Shown: piece after piece, positions 37,154-48,124 of the stretch | Position numbering within the stretch: position 1 is the first letter of the stretch | How the letters are laid out: each line of letters begins with the position of its first letter | Source: Hoeflea sp. | GTDB lineage: Bacteria; Pseudomonadota; Alphaproteobacteria; Rhizobiales; Rhizobiaceae | Direction of reading: 5' to 3' | Assembly: GCA_019084245.1 (NCBI GenBank) | Contig: JAHRFE010000026.1 | Coordinates: forward strand, 186,001 to 250,000 | Length of the DNA: 64,000 bases | The notes under the pieces: generated by a model | What the model was told of the DNA's origin: nothing | What the model saw: only the letters and a program-made list of their open reading frames with translations | The model's database searches: none | Position numbers and translations under genes: made by a program

Positions 37154-37792
37154 TTAGTGTCCCAGCAGCAACCGCGCCACCGGCGCCAGGCCACGTCCGA
37201 TGGCGCGGGTGTTGGTCGCATCCAGATGCACGCCGTCGATCGATGAGCATTTGGCCACCGAACCCGCGTCAAAGAACCCCGCGCCGCTGTCATCGGCCAG
37301 ATCCGCGTAGAACGAAGCCAGCATCGCCGACTGGGCGACGCCGCCCTCGAACATCGCGGCAAAATCCGGGTCCGCCGTCTCGACCAGCGGCGGCGGCGCG
37401 ACCACCAGGATCTGCGGGACCTCCTGCTCCACCGGCCAGGCGTGCAGGCGCACCAGTTCGATGAGCCGGCGCAGTCCCTTGGACGCCGCATGCGCGGTGC
37501 CGGCGATTACCGGCTTCATGTCGTTGGTGCCGAGCATCAGGATCACCAGATCGAGCGGCGCATACGTATGCAATGCGTTGGGCAGCGTGCGCGCGCCGTT
37601 GCGGTCGCAATCGGCGGTGTGATCGTCAAACGCCGTGGTGCGACCGTTGAGCCCGTCGGCCACCACATGCACGCCCTCGCCCAAGCTTGCCGCCAGTGCT
37701 GACGGCCAGCGGTCTTCGAGCCGGTGCCGCCCGAGGGTTTCCGGGTCATAGCCCCAGGTGAGTGAGTCGCCGTAACAGAGGACTGTTTTCAT
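37154..37792 (-). CDS. SGNH/GDSL hydrolase, arylesterase type
   Basis: 212 residues. Block I GDSLTWGYDPETLGRHR places the nucleophile Ser in GDSL; block III gives VILMLGTNDMK (the oxyanion Asn); block V is the D-x-x-H pair in SIDGVHLDATN. It resembles cytosolic multimeric arylesterases/acyltransferases of the Mycobacterium smegmatis Act type, and no signal peptide is seen. An esterase is a regular member of the rhizobial pdhC-lpdA interval. It overlaps the next upstream gene by 4 nt (ATGA). Confidence 0.88.
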   Translation of the reverse strand: MKTVLCYGDSLTWGYDPETLGRHRLEDRWPSALAASLGEGVHVVADGLNGRTTAFDDHTADCDRNGARTLPNALHTYAPLDLVILMLGTNDMKPVIAGTAHAASKGLRRLIELVRLHAWPVEQEVPQILVVAPPPLVETADPDFAAMFEGGVAQSAMLASFYADLADDSGAGFFDAGSVAKCSSIDGVHLDATNTRAIGRGLAPVARLLLGH

Positions 37793-37992
37793 TTCGTCGG
37801 GCCACTTTCCGGGTTCTTGAACCTGGTCAAGTTCTTGTCCAACAGTGCGTCGATAGCATCCATACTCGCAAAGATGTTGTCGAATCGCCGATTAATCATG
37901 TCAAAGCCTTGGTTCATGGTAGTCCTGAGATTGTGCAGCTCGGCGAGGATTTCCTCCGCCAATGAGGCGCTCATATCTTCCGGTTCAGCCAT
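37789..37992 (-). CDS. Small coiled-coil protein of unknown function
   Basis: 67 residues from the ATG at 37992, which has a perfect AGGAGG upstream. Predominantly one long amphipathic helix (LAEEILAELHNLRTTMNQGF, then DMINRRFDNIF), with hydrophobic heptads. Similar short proteins precede esterase genes in related bacteria, but no function is known. The strong ribosome site and 4-nt overlap with the SGNH gene support it as real despite its size. Confidence 0.7.
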   Translation of the reverse strand: MAEPEDMSASLAEEILAELHNLRTTMNQGFDMINRRFDNIFASMDAIDALLDKNLTRFKNPESGPTK

Positions 37993-38088
37993 GACATCCT
38001 CCTTCGGATACTGCCGCGCATTCAATATGGTGCGCCACGGCAGCTAAGTCATCCCAGCGCCCGCTCTTCCGCATGTCAGCATTCCGCC

Positions 38089-38643
38089 TCATCGCATGTC
38101 GCCCAGCTTGCGCATCCCCAGCGCCACGAACAGGAACAGCACGCCGTTGGAGACGAGTTCGATGCCCAAGAGCAGGCCCAGGATGGTGGTCGCCGTCGAA
38201 GGCAATCCGGCGAGGATCATGATGCCGATGGCCGCCGAGATCAGGCCCGAGGCCAGTACCCAGACCCAGCCGGTGGCAGGCTTGAGCGACAGCGCGAACA
38301 TGGTCTTGGCGACGCCCGTGGCCAGGAACAGCACCGCCACGATGAGCGTCAGCGGAATGGCGCCTGCCAAGGGGTCGGCGACCAGCACGAAGCCCACCAG
38401 CAGCGACAGCACGCCGAGTCCGAGCGACCAGATGAAGCCCGGCCAGTCCCGGACCCGGAACGCGTGGATTAATTGGATGACGCCCTGGATCAGGAACACC
38501 CAGCCGGCCAGCGTGACCGCGAAGATGGTGGCGCCGAACGGATTGATCAATGCCAGGAAGCCGCCGGCGATGCAGATGATGGCAAGCGCCGCCATCCAGG
38601 TCCAGGTCCCACTGAGACTTCCGTTCACATCACCACCGGCCAT
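38089..38643 (-). CDS. HdeD-family membrane protein
   Basis: 184 residues with six predicted membrane helices in three pairs, the HdeD/DUF308 layout. Repeated motifs include GGFLALINPFGATIF and GVLSLLVGFVLVADPLAGA, where each unit follows the G-x-x-x-L-x-x-P pattern. HdeD is linked to acid stress in enterobacteria; the role in alphaproteobacteria is unknown. It lies 34 nt after pdhC and likely follows it in the same transcript. Confidence 0.85.
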   Translation of the reverse strand: MAGGDVNGSLSGTWTWMAALAIICIAGGFLALINPFGATIFAVTLAGWVFLIQGVIQLIHAFRVRDWPGFIWSLGLGVLSLLVGFVLVADPLAGAIPLTLIVAVLFLATGVAKTMFALSLKPATGWVWVLASGLISAAIGIMILAGLPSTATTILGLLLGIELVSNGVLFLFVALGMRKLGDMR

Positions 38644-38677
38644 TCCACGCGTCCTTCAGTGTTGCTGTTGACGAAGC

Positions 38678-40099
38678 CTAGACCAGCATCCCCATCGGGT
38701 TCTCGATGTAGCCCTTGAAGGCTGCCAGCAGTTCGGCGCCCAGCGCGCCGTCGACAGCGCGGTGGTCGGTCGAAAGCGTCACGCTCATCACGGTGGCCAC
38801 GGCAAGTTCGCCGTTCTTGACCACGGCGCGCTGTTCGCCCGCGCCGACGGCGAGGATGGTGGCGTGCGGCGGATTGATGACGGCGGCGAAATCCTTCACC
38901 CCCATCATGCCCATGTTGGAGACCGCCGTGGTGCCGCCCTGGTATTCCTCGGGCTTGAGCTTGCGTTCCTTGGCGCGCTTGCCCAGATCCTTCATCTCGC
39001 CCGAAATCACCGACAGCGTCTTGGTTTCAGCCGCGCGGATGATCGGAGTGATGAGACCGCCCGGAATGGAGACGGCGACGCCGACATCGGAATGCTTGTG
39101 CATGACCATGTTGTCGTCGGTCCAGGAGACATTGGCGTCGGGCACATCGCGCAGCGCCAGTGCCAAGGCCTTGATCACCATGTCATTGACCGAGAGCTTG
39201 TAGGCGGGCTTGTCGTCCTTGACGGGAGCTGCTTTGTTGAGCTCGGCCCTGAGCTTGAGAAGCGCATCGAGTTCGCAATCCACGGTGACGTAGAAATGCG
39301 GAATCGTCTGCTTGGATTCCTGCAGGCGGCGCGCAATGGTCTTGCGCATGCCGTCATGCTTGACGAGTTCATAGGAACCTTCAGCGAAGTTCTTGAGAAC
39401 GGCGTCCTGCGACATGCCTTTTGGCGCGGCGGCAGGAGCTGCTGCTGCCTCGCCCTGAGGTGCAGCGGCAGTCGCAGCCTTGCCGGTGCCCGAGGCGATG
39501 GCCGCCTCGACATCGGACTTGACCACGCGACCATGCGGGCCGGATCCGGAAATCCGCGCCACGTCGACGCCGGCTTCCCTGGCGATGCGGCGGGCGAGCG
39601 GTGAGGAGAAGGTGCGGCTTGCCCCATCTGATCTCCCCCCTTGCGGGGGAGATGCCCCGGCAGGGGCAGAGGGGGGTGTTGGCGACTGGGTGGTGCCTCC
39701 AGCGGACTGTTCCTTTGCAGCAGAACCCCCCTCTGTCGGCTTCGCCGACATCTCCCCCGCAGGGGGGGAGATCGGGGCCGCCGGCTTGGGCTCCTGCTTT
39801 GTTTCCCTCTGGGCCCCTGCGTCACCGCCGCCCTTGGCGGCATCCTCGACGCTTTCGCCTTCACCGGCCAGAATGGCAATCACGGCGTTGACCTTGACGC
39901 CCTCGGTGCCGGCGGCAACCAAGATTTTCGCGACCGTGCCTTCATAGACGGCCTCGACTTCCATCGTCGCCTTGTCGGTCTCGATCTCGGCGATGACGTC
40001 GCCGGGGCCGACCTTGTCACCTTCCTTCACCAGCCATTTGGCGAGGTTGCCCTCCTCCATGGTTGGCGACAGGGCGGGCATTGTGATGTTGATAGGCAT
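38678..40099 (-). CDS. pdhC: PDH dihydrolipoamide acetyltransferase (E2)
   Basis: 473 residues. One lipoyl domain with the modified K43 in [11 protein letters not shown], a linker, the E1/E3-binding domain (FSSPLARRIAREAGVDVARI ... GPHGRVVKSDVE) and the catalytic domain ending with STDHRAVDGALGAELL, which holds the His-x-x-x-Asp-Gly acyltransferase motif. It forms the core of the complex and passes acetyl groups from E1 to CoA. Residues ~110-156 of the linker are encoded by a palindromic repeat (39631-39772), which is unusual. It starts 15 nt after pdhB. Confidence 0.97.
   Translation of the reverse strand: MPINITMPALSPTMEEGNLAKWLVKEGDKVGPGDVIAEIETDKATMEVEAVYEGTVAKILVAAGTEGVKVNAVIAILAGEGESVEDAAKGGGDAGAQRETKQEPKPAAPISPPAGEMSAKPTEGGSAAKEQSAGGTTQSPTPPSAPAGASPPQGGRSDGASRTFSSPLARRIAREAGVDVARISGSGPHGRVVKSDVEAAIASGTGKAATAAAPQGEAAAAPAAAPKGMSQDAVLKNFAEGSYELVKHDGMRKTIARRLQESKQTIPHFYVTVDCELDALLKLRAELNKAAPVKDDKPAYKLSVNDMVIKALALALRDVPDANVSWTDDNMVMHKHSDVGVAVSIPGGLITPIIRAAETKTLSVISGEMKDLGKRAKERKLKPEEYQGGTTAVSNMGMMGVKDFAAVINPPHATILAVGAGEQRAVVKNGELAVATVMSVTLSTDHRAVDGALGAELLAAFKGYIENPMGMLV
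39631..39772. repeat. RIME-type palindromic element inside pdhC, translated in frame
   Basis: Symmetric mosaic of hairpins: ATCTCCCCC/GGGGGAGAT (39631-39653), GCCCC-GGCA-GGGGC (39654-39667), long-range arms AGAGGGGGGT (39668-39677) with ACCCCCCTCT (39725-39734), GTCGGC/GCCGAC (39735-39749) and ATCTCCCCC/GGGGGGAGAT (39750-39772). This is the plan of rhizobial intergenic RIME elements. Here it lies wholly within the E2 linker and keeps the frame open, encoding a Pro/Gly/Ser/Thr-rich segment. Confidence 0.85.
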
Positions 40100-40114
40100 C
40101 TTCCGGTCCTCCCC

Positions 40115-41512
40115 TTAAAGCCTGTAGGTGACGGCTTTGACCGCCTCGACGATCTCGGCGACGTTGGGCAATGCCAGCTTCTCGAGATTGGCGGCGTAGG
40201 GCATCGGAACGTCCTTGCCGGCGATGGTGATGATCGGCGCGTCGAGATAATCGAAGGCCTGTTGCTGCACGCGCGTGGCGATCTCGGTGCCGACGGAGGA
40301 TTGAGGATAGCCTTCCTCGACGGTGACCAGGCGGCCGGTCTTCTTCACGCTCTCGATGATGGCGGGCAGATCCATCGGGCGGATGGTCCTGAGATCGATC
40401 AGCTCGACGTCGATGCCCATGCCCGAAAGCTCTTCCACCGCCTTGACCGAATAGTTCATGCCGATGCCGAAGGAGACGATGGTGACGTCCTTGCCCTGCT
40501 TGTGGATGCGGGCCTTGCCGATCGGCAGCACGAAATCATCCAGCTTCGGCACATCGAAGGTCTGGCCGTAGAGGATCTCGTTTTCGAGGAAGATGATCGG
40601 GTTCGGATCGCGGATGGCAGCCTTGAGCAGGCCTTTGGCGTCCGCCGCCGAATAGGGCATGATCACCTGGAGCCCGGGAATATGGCTGTACCAGGCGGCG
40701 TAGCACTGCGAGTGCTGGGCGCCGACGCGGGACGCCGCGCCATTGGGGCCGCGGAACACGATCGGCGCGCCCATCTGGCCGCCCGACATGTAAAGCGTCT
40801 TGGCAGCCGAGTTGATGAGGTGGTCGATCGCCTGCATGGCGAAGTTGAAGGTCATGAACTCGACGATGGGGCGAAGCCCCGCCATCGCGGCGCCGACGCC
40901 GACGCCGGCAAAGCCGTGCTCGGTGATCGGCGTGTCGACAACGCGGCGCGCACCGAATTCCTGCAAAAGCCCTTGCGTGATCTTGTAGGCGCCCTGGTAC
41001 TCGGCCACTTCCTCGCCCATGACGAAAACGTCCTCATTGGCGCGCATTTCCTCGGCCATGGCATCGCGCAGCGCTTCGCGCACGGTGGTCGCCACCATTT
41101 CGGTGCCTTCCGGGATTGCCGGATCGGAGGCCGCGGCATTGACGACCGGCGCCTTGGGTTCGGCTGGCACCGAGGCCGCCTTGGCGGGCTCCTCAGCGGG
41201 GGCTTCCTTTTCTGCCGGAGCGGGCGCGGGCTCCGCCTTCTTCGCCGAGCCGATGTCGGAGGCGCTTTCGCCTTCTTCCAGCAGCACGGCGATCACGGCG
41301 TTGACCTTGACGTTCTCGGTGCCGGCGGGGACGACGATCTTGCCGATCTTGCCCTCGTCGACGGCCTCGACTTCCATCGTCGCCTTGTCGGTTTCGATCT
41401 CGGCGATCACGTCGCCGGCGGTGACGCTGTCGCCCTCATTCTTGAGCCATTTGGACAGCGTGCCTTCTTCCATGGTCGGGGAAAGCGCGGGCATCAGGAT
41501 ATCAATCGGCAT
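40115..41512 (-). CDS. pdhB: PDH E1 beta subunit with N-terminal lipoyl domain
   Basis: 465 residues. Residues 1-80 are a complete lipoyl domain (K43 in [11 protein letters not shown]) joined through an Ala/Glu/Pro linker (~85-135) to the ~325-residue E1-beta transketolase-like domain ([52 protein letters not shown]). The lipoyl-bearing E1-beta is characteristic of many alphaproteobacteria. With the alpha subunit it decarboxylates pyruvate using thiamine diphosphate. It lies between pdhA (14 nt) and pdhC (15 nt). Confidence 0.97.
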   Translation of the reverse strand: MPIDILMPALSPTMEEGTLSKWLKNEGDSVTAGDVIAEIETDKATMEVEAVDEGKIGKIVVPAGTENVKVNAVIAVLLEEGESASDIGSAKKAEPAPAPAEKEAPAEEPAKAASVPAEPKAPVVNAAASDPAIPEGTEMVATTVREALRDAMAEEMRANEDVFVMGEEVAEYQGAYKITQGLLQEFGARRVVDTPITEHGFAGVGVGAAMAGLRPIVEFMTFNFAMQAIDHLINSAAKTLYMSGGQMGAPIVFRGPNGAASRVGAQHSQCYAAWYSHIPGLQVIMPYSAADAKGLLKAAIRDPNPIIFLENEILYGQTFDVPKLDDFVLPIGKARIHKQGKDVTIVSFGIGMNYSVKAVEELSGMGIDVELIDLRTIRPMDLPAIIESVKKTGRLVTVEEGYPQSSVGTEIATRVQQQAFDYLDAPIITIAGKDVPMPYAANLEKLALPNVAEIVEAVKAVTYRL

Positions 41513-41526
41513 GGTGGTCCCTCCCC

Positions 41527-42564
41527 TTACAACAGAATGTCGGTGTAGAGCTCGGACGCATCCGGCTCCGGATTGTTCTGGGCGAAATCGGCCGCATCGG
41601 CCACCACGTCGCGCACCTTCTTGTCGATGGCCTTGAGGTCATCTTCAGAGGCGTGCTTGAGCTCGAGGATGCGGGCCTTGACCTGTTCGATCGGGTCGTG
41701 CTCGGAGCGCATCTTCTGCACTTCATCCTTGGAGCGGTATTTTGCCGGATCCGACATCGAGTGGCCGCGATAGCGGTAGGTCAGCATTTCAAGGATGATC
41801 GGCCCTTTGCCCGAGCGGCTATGGGCGACGGCCTCGACAGCAGCCGCATGCACCGCGCGCACATCCATGCCGTCGACCTGGTGGCCGGGAATGCCGAAGG
41901 AATTGCCGCGCAGGGAGAAGTTCGACTGGGCCGAGGAGCGCGCCGTCGAGGTGCCCATGGCGTAGCGGTTGTTCTCGATGATGTAGATCACCGGCAGCTT
42001 CCAAAGGGCTGCCATGTTGAAGCTCTCATAGACCTGGCCCTGGTTGGCCGCGCCGTCGCCAAAATAAGCGAGAGCGACATTGTCATTGCCGCGGTACTTG
42101 TTGGCGAAGCCCAGGCCGGTGCCCAGCGACACCTGGCCGCCGACGATGCCGTGGCCGCCATAGAAGTTCTTTTCCTTGGAGAACATGTGCATGGAGCCGC
42201 CCTTGCCGCGCGAATAGCCGTCGCGGCGTCCGGTCAGTTCCGCCATCACGCCGCGGGCTTCCATGCCGCAGGCCAGCATGTGGCCGTGGTCGCGGTAGCC
42301 GGTGATGACCTGGTCACCATCCTTCAATGCCATCTGCATGCCGGTGACAACGGCTTCCTGGCCGATATAGAGGTGGCAGAAGCCGCCGATGAAGCCCATG
42401 CCATAAAGCTGGCCGGCCTTTTCCTCGAAGCGGCGGATAAGCAGCATGTCGCTGTAGGCCTTGATCTCCGCGGCCTTGTCAAAATCGGTAATTCCGCCGT
42501 TCAACCCGCTTTTTTCGGCAGGCTTCTTGCGGGATGCGGCTGTGGCGGTTTTTCGGGCTGCCAT
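41527..42564 (-). CDS. pdhA: PDH E1 alpha subunit
   Basis: 345 residues, standard length. The thiamine diphosphate motif is present from [18 protein letters not shown] through to IENN. Other marks are [33 protein letters not shown], and the phosphorylation-loop-like [20 protein letters not shown] precedes the ATG. First gene of the pdh operon; the 148-nt gap to ftsB, with an inverted repeat at 42683, is the likely promoter. Confidence 0.97.
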   Translation of the reverse strand: MAARKTATAASRKKPAEKSGLNGGITDFDKAAEIKAYSDMLLIRRFEEKAGQLYGMGFIGGFCHLYIGQEAVVTGMQMALKDGDQVITGYRDHGHMLACGMEARGVMAELTGRRDGYSRGKGGSMHMFSKEKNFYGGHGIVGGQVSLGTGLGFANKYRGNDNVALAYFGDGAANQGQVYESFNMAALWKLPVIYIIENNRYAMGTSTARSSAQSNFSLRGNSFGIPGHQVDGMDVRAVHAAAVEAVAHSRSGKGPIILEMLTYRYRGHSMSDPAKYRSKDEVQKMRSEHDPIEQVKARILELKHASEDDLKAIDKKVRDVVADAADFAQNNPEPDASELYTDILL

Positions 42565-42682
42565 GTCATCCTCCCAGTGGTCATGTTGTCAGTGACCTTA
42601 AGGAAAATGCGGGTTGGCAGCAAGCGCATTTACGCATGGCTGACATGCGACACAATATACTGTTTTTGTTGATCTTTACATA

Positions 42683-42705
42683 GATTAACCGGTATTCGGT
42701 TAATC
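42683..42705. promoter_or_regulatory. Perfect inverted repeat between ftsB and pdhA
   Basis: GATTAACCG-GTATT-CGGTTAATC, 9-bp perfect arms with a 5-nt spacer, in the AT-rich gap upstream of pdhA and 8 nt past the ftsB stop. No U-run follows on the transcribed strand, so it is more likely an operator for the pdh promoter than a terminator for ftsB. The regulator is not identifiable from sequence. Confidence 0.5.
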
Positions 42706-42712
42706 CGTGGAA

Positions 42713-43021
42713 TCAGTTGAAATACACAACTTCGTCCTCGCGGGCGACGTTCAGGAACAGCCGCGCCCGCTCATCCAGCATGTCCGCTTCCACCGCGCCA
42801 TCGCTCAACAGCATGACCTTGCGTTCAAGATGCTGCCTGCGATCATCGAGCCTTGCAAGCCGCTCGGTCAAATCGACACGACGAATTTCCAGCGCTTCGG
42901 CCGAATTGAGACCGTAGGCGCCATGCCAGGAATGAAAACCGAAATAGGCAAAGCAGGCGACCGATAACACCGGAATAATCCAACGGATCCAGGATCGCTG
43001 CTTCTTGAATTGTGTCCGCAT
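42713..43021 (-). CDS. ftsB: Septum formation initiator FtsB/DivIC family
   Basis: 102 residues. Short basic cytoplasmic N-terminus (MRTQFKKQRSWIRW), one membrane helix (~14-30), then a coiled coil (LEIRRVDLTERLARLDDRRQ) and a C-terminal stretch ending FLNVAREDEVVYFN, as in FtsB-like proteins. It belongs to the divisome FtsB-FtsL-FtsQ subcomplex. Position between eno and pdhA is the conserved alphaproteobacterial order. Confidence 0.9.
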   Translation of the reverse strand: MRTQFKKQRSWIRWIIPVLSVACFAYFGFHSWHGAYGLNSAEALEIRRVDLTERLARLDDRRQHLERKVMLLSDGAVEADMLDERARLFLNVAREDEVVYFN

Positions 43022-43113
43022 TCGAAAAACGCCTTACCCCTGCGAATGCCGGAGGATGGCAGGTCATGCTTAAGATAGCGTTAGCCGCAAGGGCCAGATG
43101 CTGCATGGTGGAC

Positions 43114-43143
43114 GAAAAAAGCCCGCATCGGCGTGCGGGCTTT
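43114..43143 (-). terminator. Intrinsic terminator of eno
   Basis: Ten-bp perfect arms AAAGCCCGCA / TGCGGGCTTT with a 6-nt loop; on the minus strand the hairpin is followed by a run of six T. It lies about 50 nt after the eno stop, so ftsB needs its own promoter or read-through. Confidence 0.9.
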
Positions 43144-43191
43144 ATCGGTTTCAGTCCCGACCTCACCAGGAGGGGGCTCCCAATTGACGGC

Positions 43192-45103
<1,912 letters not shown>

Positions 45104-47029
45104 ATGCAAATCAACATCGGTCGCAGTCTCGTCATACTTGGGGTTGTGGTTTCCGTTGGCCTTATTGGCTCAATGGGGCTGCAGAAGTACATATTTGACG
45201 AGTTGAAAATCAATGGCGTCGTTTATCACGATATCGCCCAGGGCAAGGATCTGGTGGCTGATATTGTCCCCTCATCGCTTTATGCGGTCGAGGCCTACAT
45301 GCTTGCCAACGAGATCGTGGTTCACCCCACCATTGCCGACAAGAACATCGGCAAGATCGGCGAACTGATCAAAACGTATCAGGAGCGCAAGGCCTATTGG
45401 GTCGATTCGGATCTCAAGCCCGAGCTTAGAAGCAAGCTCGAGGATGAAGTATTGGCCCAGGGCGATGCATTCTGGACGGTGATGAACGAGAAGTTCCTGC
45501 CCGTCGCCACGACCGGCGACACAGTCGCGGCAACGGTGGCACTCGGGGAATTGTACGAGGTGTTCCACATTCAGGAGACGGCCGCCAACGAACTGGCCGC
45601 TTCGGCGGTAGCGTTCCGCGACGGCGCGGAAGAACTCGCGCGGTATGAGGATTCCCTGTTTTCAAAACTCTCCCTGGCCGCCAGCATCCTGTCCATGTCC
45701 CTGTTCCTTGGCGGGCTGTTCATGTTCCGCCAGCGCGCCATCGTTCCGCTGACGGCGATGAAGGACTATATGGGCGTCCTGTCGGCCGGCGACTATTCCA
45801 GGGACGTTCCCTATGCGGATCGCACCGACGAGATCGGCGAGATGGCGCAATCGGTTGCCTATTTCCGCCAGGGCGAGATGGACCGCAAAGCCGCGCGCAC
45901 ACAATCTGAAGCAGAGCAGGCCGAAATCAAGCGTCTGGAAACGGTGGCCGCTGAGCGGCAGGCCGCCGAGGATGCGGAACGCGTCCGCGTCATCGATGCG
46001 CTCACCACAGGCCTCGAGCAGCTTTCGTCAGGCAACCTCGCCTACCGGATCGATGCCGCCTTTGCTCCAGCCTATGAGAAGTTGAAGACAGAATTCAACG
46101 CGGCGGTCGGATCACTCAGAGAAACCATCGAAGAGATCTCGTCCACCACCAATTCGGTGCGCCTGGCCTCTTCCGAGATCGGCTCTTCTGCAGACGATCT
46201 GTCCAAGCGCACCGAACAGCAGGCGGCGTCGCTTGAAGAAACCGCAGCCGCGCTCGACGAGATCACCTCGACCGTGAAAAGCTCTTCGCAGCGCGCCGAG
46301 GAAGCCAGCACCATGGTCGGCGCAGCAAAGGCCGGCGCCGAAAAATCCGGTGTAGTGGTCAAGTCCGCGATCTCGGCCATGGAGAAGATCGAGCAATCCT
46401 CCAGGCAGATCGGCCAGATCATTTCGGTGATCGACGACATCGCCTTCCAGACCAACCTGCTGGCGCTCAATGCCGGCGTGGAAGCGGCGCGGGCCGGCGA
46501 AGCCGGACGAGGCTTTGCCGTGGTGGCCCAGGAAGTGCGTGAACTTGCCGGGCGCTCGGCCAATGCGGCCAAGGAGATCAAGACCCTGATCGAGACCTCC
46601 TCGACCCAGGTCAGCGCCGGCGTCTCGCTGGTCAATGACACCGGCACCGCGCTCGGCGAAATCGAAAACCAGGTCGGCAAGATCAACGACCTGATCCAGT
46701 CCATCGTCACCGGTGCACGCGAACAGGCCACCGCGCTCGCCGAAATCAACTCGGCGGTCAACCAGATGGATCAGGTCACCCAGCAGAACGCGGCGATGGT
46801 GGAGGAAACCAATGCCGCCACGCAGGGCCTGTCAGGCGAAGCGGTGAAGCTGGAAAGCCTTGTGCGCCGCTTCAACACCGCTGGCGGCAGCGGCCATGCC
46901 CCGGTTGCGGCGAACGCCTCCTCCCGGCCGGCACAATCGCCAGCCCGGGCGCTCGGCGCCAAGGTCGCCTCCGCCTTCGGTTTCGGCGGCAGCGCGGCCC
47001 GCAAGGAAGAGACATGGAGCGAGTTTTAA
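45104..47029 (+). CDS. Methyl-accepting chemotaxis protein
   Basis: 641 residues. TM1 (~9-28), a periplasmic helical sensor (~30-188), TM2 (~189-210), HAMP (~211-265) and a second HAMP-like segment (~295-345), then the methyl-accepting coiled coil. The hairpin tip is the conserved [20 protein letters not shown] followed by [18 protein letters not shown]. The C-terminus EETWSEF is a possible CheR/CheB docking pentapeptide of the W-x-x-F kind. The ligand is unknown. No che genes are adjacent. It ends in a strong terminator and separates eno from kdsA. Confidence 0.95.
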   Translation: MQINIGRSLVILGVVVSVGLIGSMGLQKYIFDELKINGVVYHDIAQGKDLVADIVPSSLYAVEAYMLANEIVVHPTIADKNIGKIGELIKTYQERKAYWVDSDLKPELRSKLEDEVLAQGDAFWTVMNEKFLPVATTGDTVAATVALGELYEVFHIQETAANELAASAVAFRDGAEELARYEDSLFSKLSLAASILSMSLFLGGLFMFRQRAIVPLTAMKDYMGVLSAGDYSRDVPYADRTDEIGEMAQSVAYFRQGEMDRKAARTQSEAEQAEIKRLETVAAERQAAEDAERVRVIDALTTGLEQLSSGNLAYRIDAAFAPAYEKLKTEFNAAVGSLRETIEEISSTTNSVRLASSEIGSSADDLSKRTEQQAASLEETAAALDEITSTVKSSSQRAEEASTMVGAAKAGAEKSGVVVKSAISAMEKIEQSSRQIGQIISVIDDIAFQTNLLALNAGVEAARAGEAGRGFAVVAQEVRELAGRSANAAKEIKTLIETSSTQVSAGVSLVNDTGTALGEIENQVGKINDLIQSIVTGAREQATALAEINSAVNQMDQVTQQNAAMVEETNAATQGLSGEAVKLESLVRRFNTAGGSGHAPVAANASSRPAQSPARALGAKVASAFGFGGSAARKEETWSEF

Positions 47030-47061
47030 GTTAGCACCAGCTAACACTCCGCCAAATCCAA

Positions 47062-47092
47062 GGCCGCCGGGGGAAACTCCGGCGGCTTTTTT
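47062..47092 (+). terminator. Intrinsic terminator of the chemotaxis receptor gene
   Basis: Perfect 8-bp arms GCCGCCGG / CCGGCGGC, 8-nt loop, then six T. It begins about 33 nt after the stop codon. Confidence 0.92.
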
Positions 47093-47192
47093 CGTCACCG
47101 GGCGGCTCGGGGGCCGAAGATGACGAAATGGGGCGACCGACAGGCTCAGGCGCAGCACACGTCCTCACTGCCATTGGCGGCAAAGGAACTTC

Positions 47193-47264
47193 GGGGACAG
47201 TTACCTTTTCCGGTCCGGCACCTGTGCGAGGTCTCGCGCGGCGCCCGAGCCGGAAAACGTCCCC
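47193..47264. repeat. Imperfect long inverted repeat downstream of kdsA
   Basis: Left arm near 47193-47218 (GGGGACAGTTACCTTTTCCGG and on) pairs with the right arm 47245-47264 (ending CCGGAAAACGTCCCC), with a small gap. Motifs of this GGGACAGTTACC kind occur in REP-like or MITE-like elements. It could also act as a kdsA 3' structure, since kdsA stops at 47276 on the minus strand. Confidence 0.4.
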
Positions 47265-47275
47265 ATCAATCAGGC

Positions 47276-48124
47276 CTAGCGCTTGGCGACCGCGTCGAAT
47301 TCCATCAGGGTTTCCAAGAGCCGCGGCAGGTCCCTGAGCGGGATCATGTTGGGGCCGTCGGACGAGGCGGAGTTGTCGGGGTCCTGGTGGGTCTCGATGA
47401 AGACGCCGGCGATGCCCACCGCGACGGCGGCGCGGGCCAGCGTTTCCACGAAGCGGCGCTCGCCACCCGAAGTTGTCCCCTGCCCGCCGGGCTGCTGCAC
47501 CGAATGGGTGGCGTCGAAGATCACCGGCGCGCCCATGTCGGCCATGATCGGCAGCGCGCGCATGTCGCTCACAAGCGTGTTGTAGCCAAACGAGGCGCCG
47601 CGCTCGGTGAGCAGAACGTTCGGATTGCCCGAGCCGGTGATCTTGCCGAGCACATTCTTCATGTCCCAGGGTGCGAGGAACTGGCCCTTCTTGACATTGA
47701 TGACCTTGCCGGTCTTTGCCGCGGCGACCAGCAGGTCGGTCTGCCGGCACAGGAAGGCCGGGATCTGCAGCACGTCGACATGGGGGGCGACGATGGCGCA
47801 ATGTTCCTCGGTGTGGATGTCGGTCAGCACCGGCAGGCCCAGCTTTTCGCGCAGATCGTCAAACACCGGCATGGCCGCATCGAGGCCGGCGCCGCGGGTG
47901 CTTGTAAGCGAAGTGCGGTTGGCCTTGTCGAAGCTCGACTTGTAGACCAGCCCGATGCCCAAGCCCGCACACAATTCCTTGAGCGCGCCCGCCATGTCGA
48001 AGGCGTGATCGCGGGATTCGAACTGGCAGGGGCCGGCGATCAGGGTGAGCGGCTTGGTGTTGCCGAAGACCGCCTTGCCGACGGTGACTGTCGAACTGGC
48101 CATTGGGGAATTGGCTGCACTCAT
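47276..48124 (-). CDS. kdsA: 2-Dehydro-3-deoxyphosphooctonate aldolase (KDO-8-P synthase)
   Basis: 282 residues. It condenses phosphoenolpyruvate and arabinose 5-phosphate for lipopolysaccharide KDO. Signature stretches are LIAGPCQFESRDHAFDMAG, YKSSFDKANRTS, TDIHTEEHCAIVAPHVDVLQ, NVKKGQFLAPWDMKNV, and DATHSVQQPGG with METHQDPDN-like residues toward the end. It overlaps the upstream VOC gene by 4 nt (ATGA). In relatives kdsA usually follows pyrG directly; here about 6 kb separates them. Confidence 0.97.
   Translation of the reverse strand: MSAANSPMASSTVTVGKAVFGNTKPLTLIAGPCQFESRDHAFDMAGALKELCAGLGIGLVYKSSFDKANRTSLTSTRGAGLDAAMPVFDDLREKLGLPVLTDIHTEEHCAIVAPHVDVLQIPAFLCRQTDLLVAAAKTGKVINVKKGQFLAPWDMKNVLGKITGSGNPNVLLTERGASFGYNTLVSDMRALPIMADMGAPVIFDATHSVQQPGGQGTTSGGERRFVETLARAAVAVGIAGVFIETHQDPDNSASSDGPNMIPLRDLPRLLETLMEFDAVAKR

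Noticed and set aside
39631-39772. CRISPR-like array or terminator cluster in pdhC
   Set aside because: There are no regularly spaced identical repeats with unique spacers. The symmetry is that of a single mosaic palindrome.
39641-41548. 635-codon + strand frame opposite pdhB and pdhC
   Set aside because: Antisense shadow of two certain genes, starting within the palindromic repeat.
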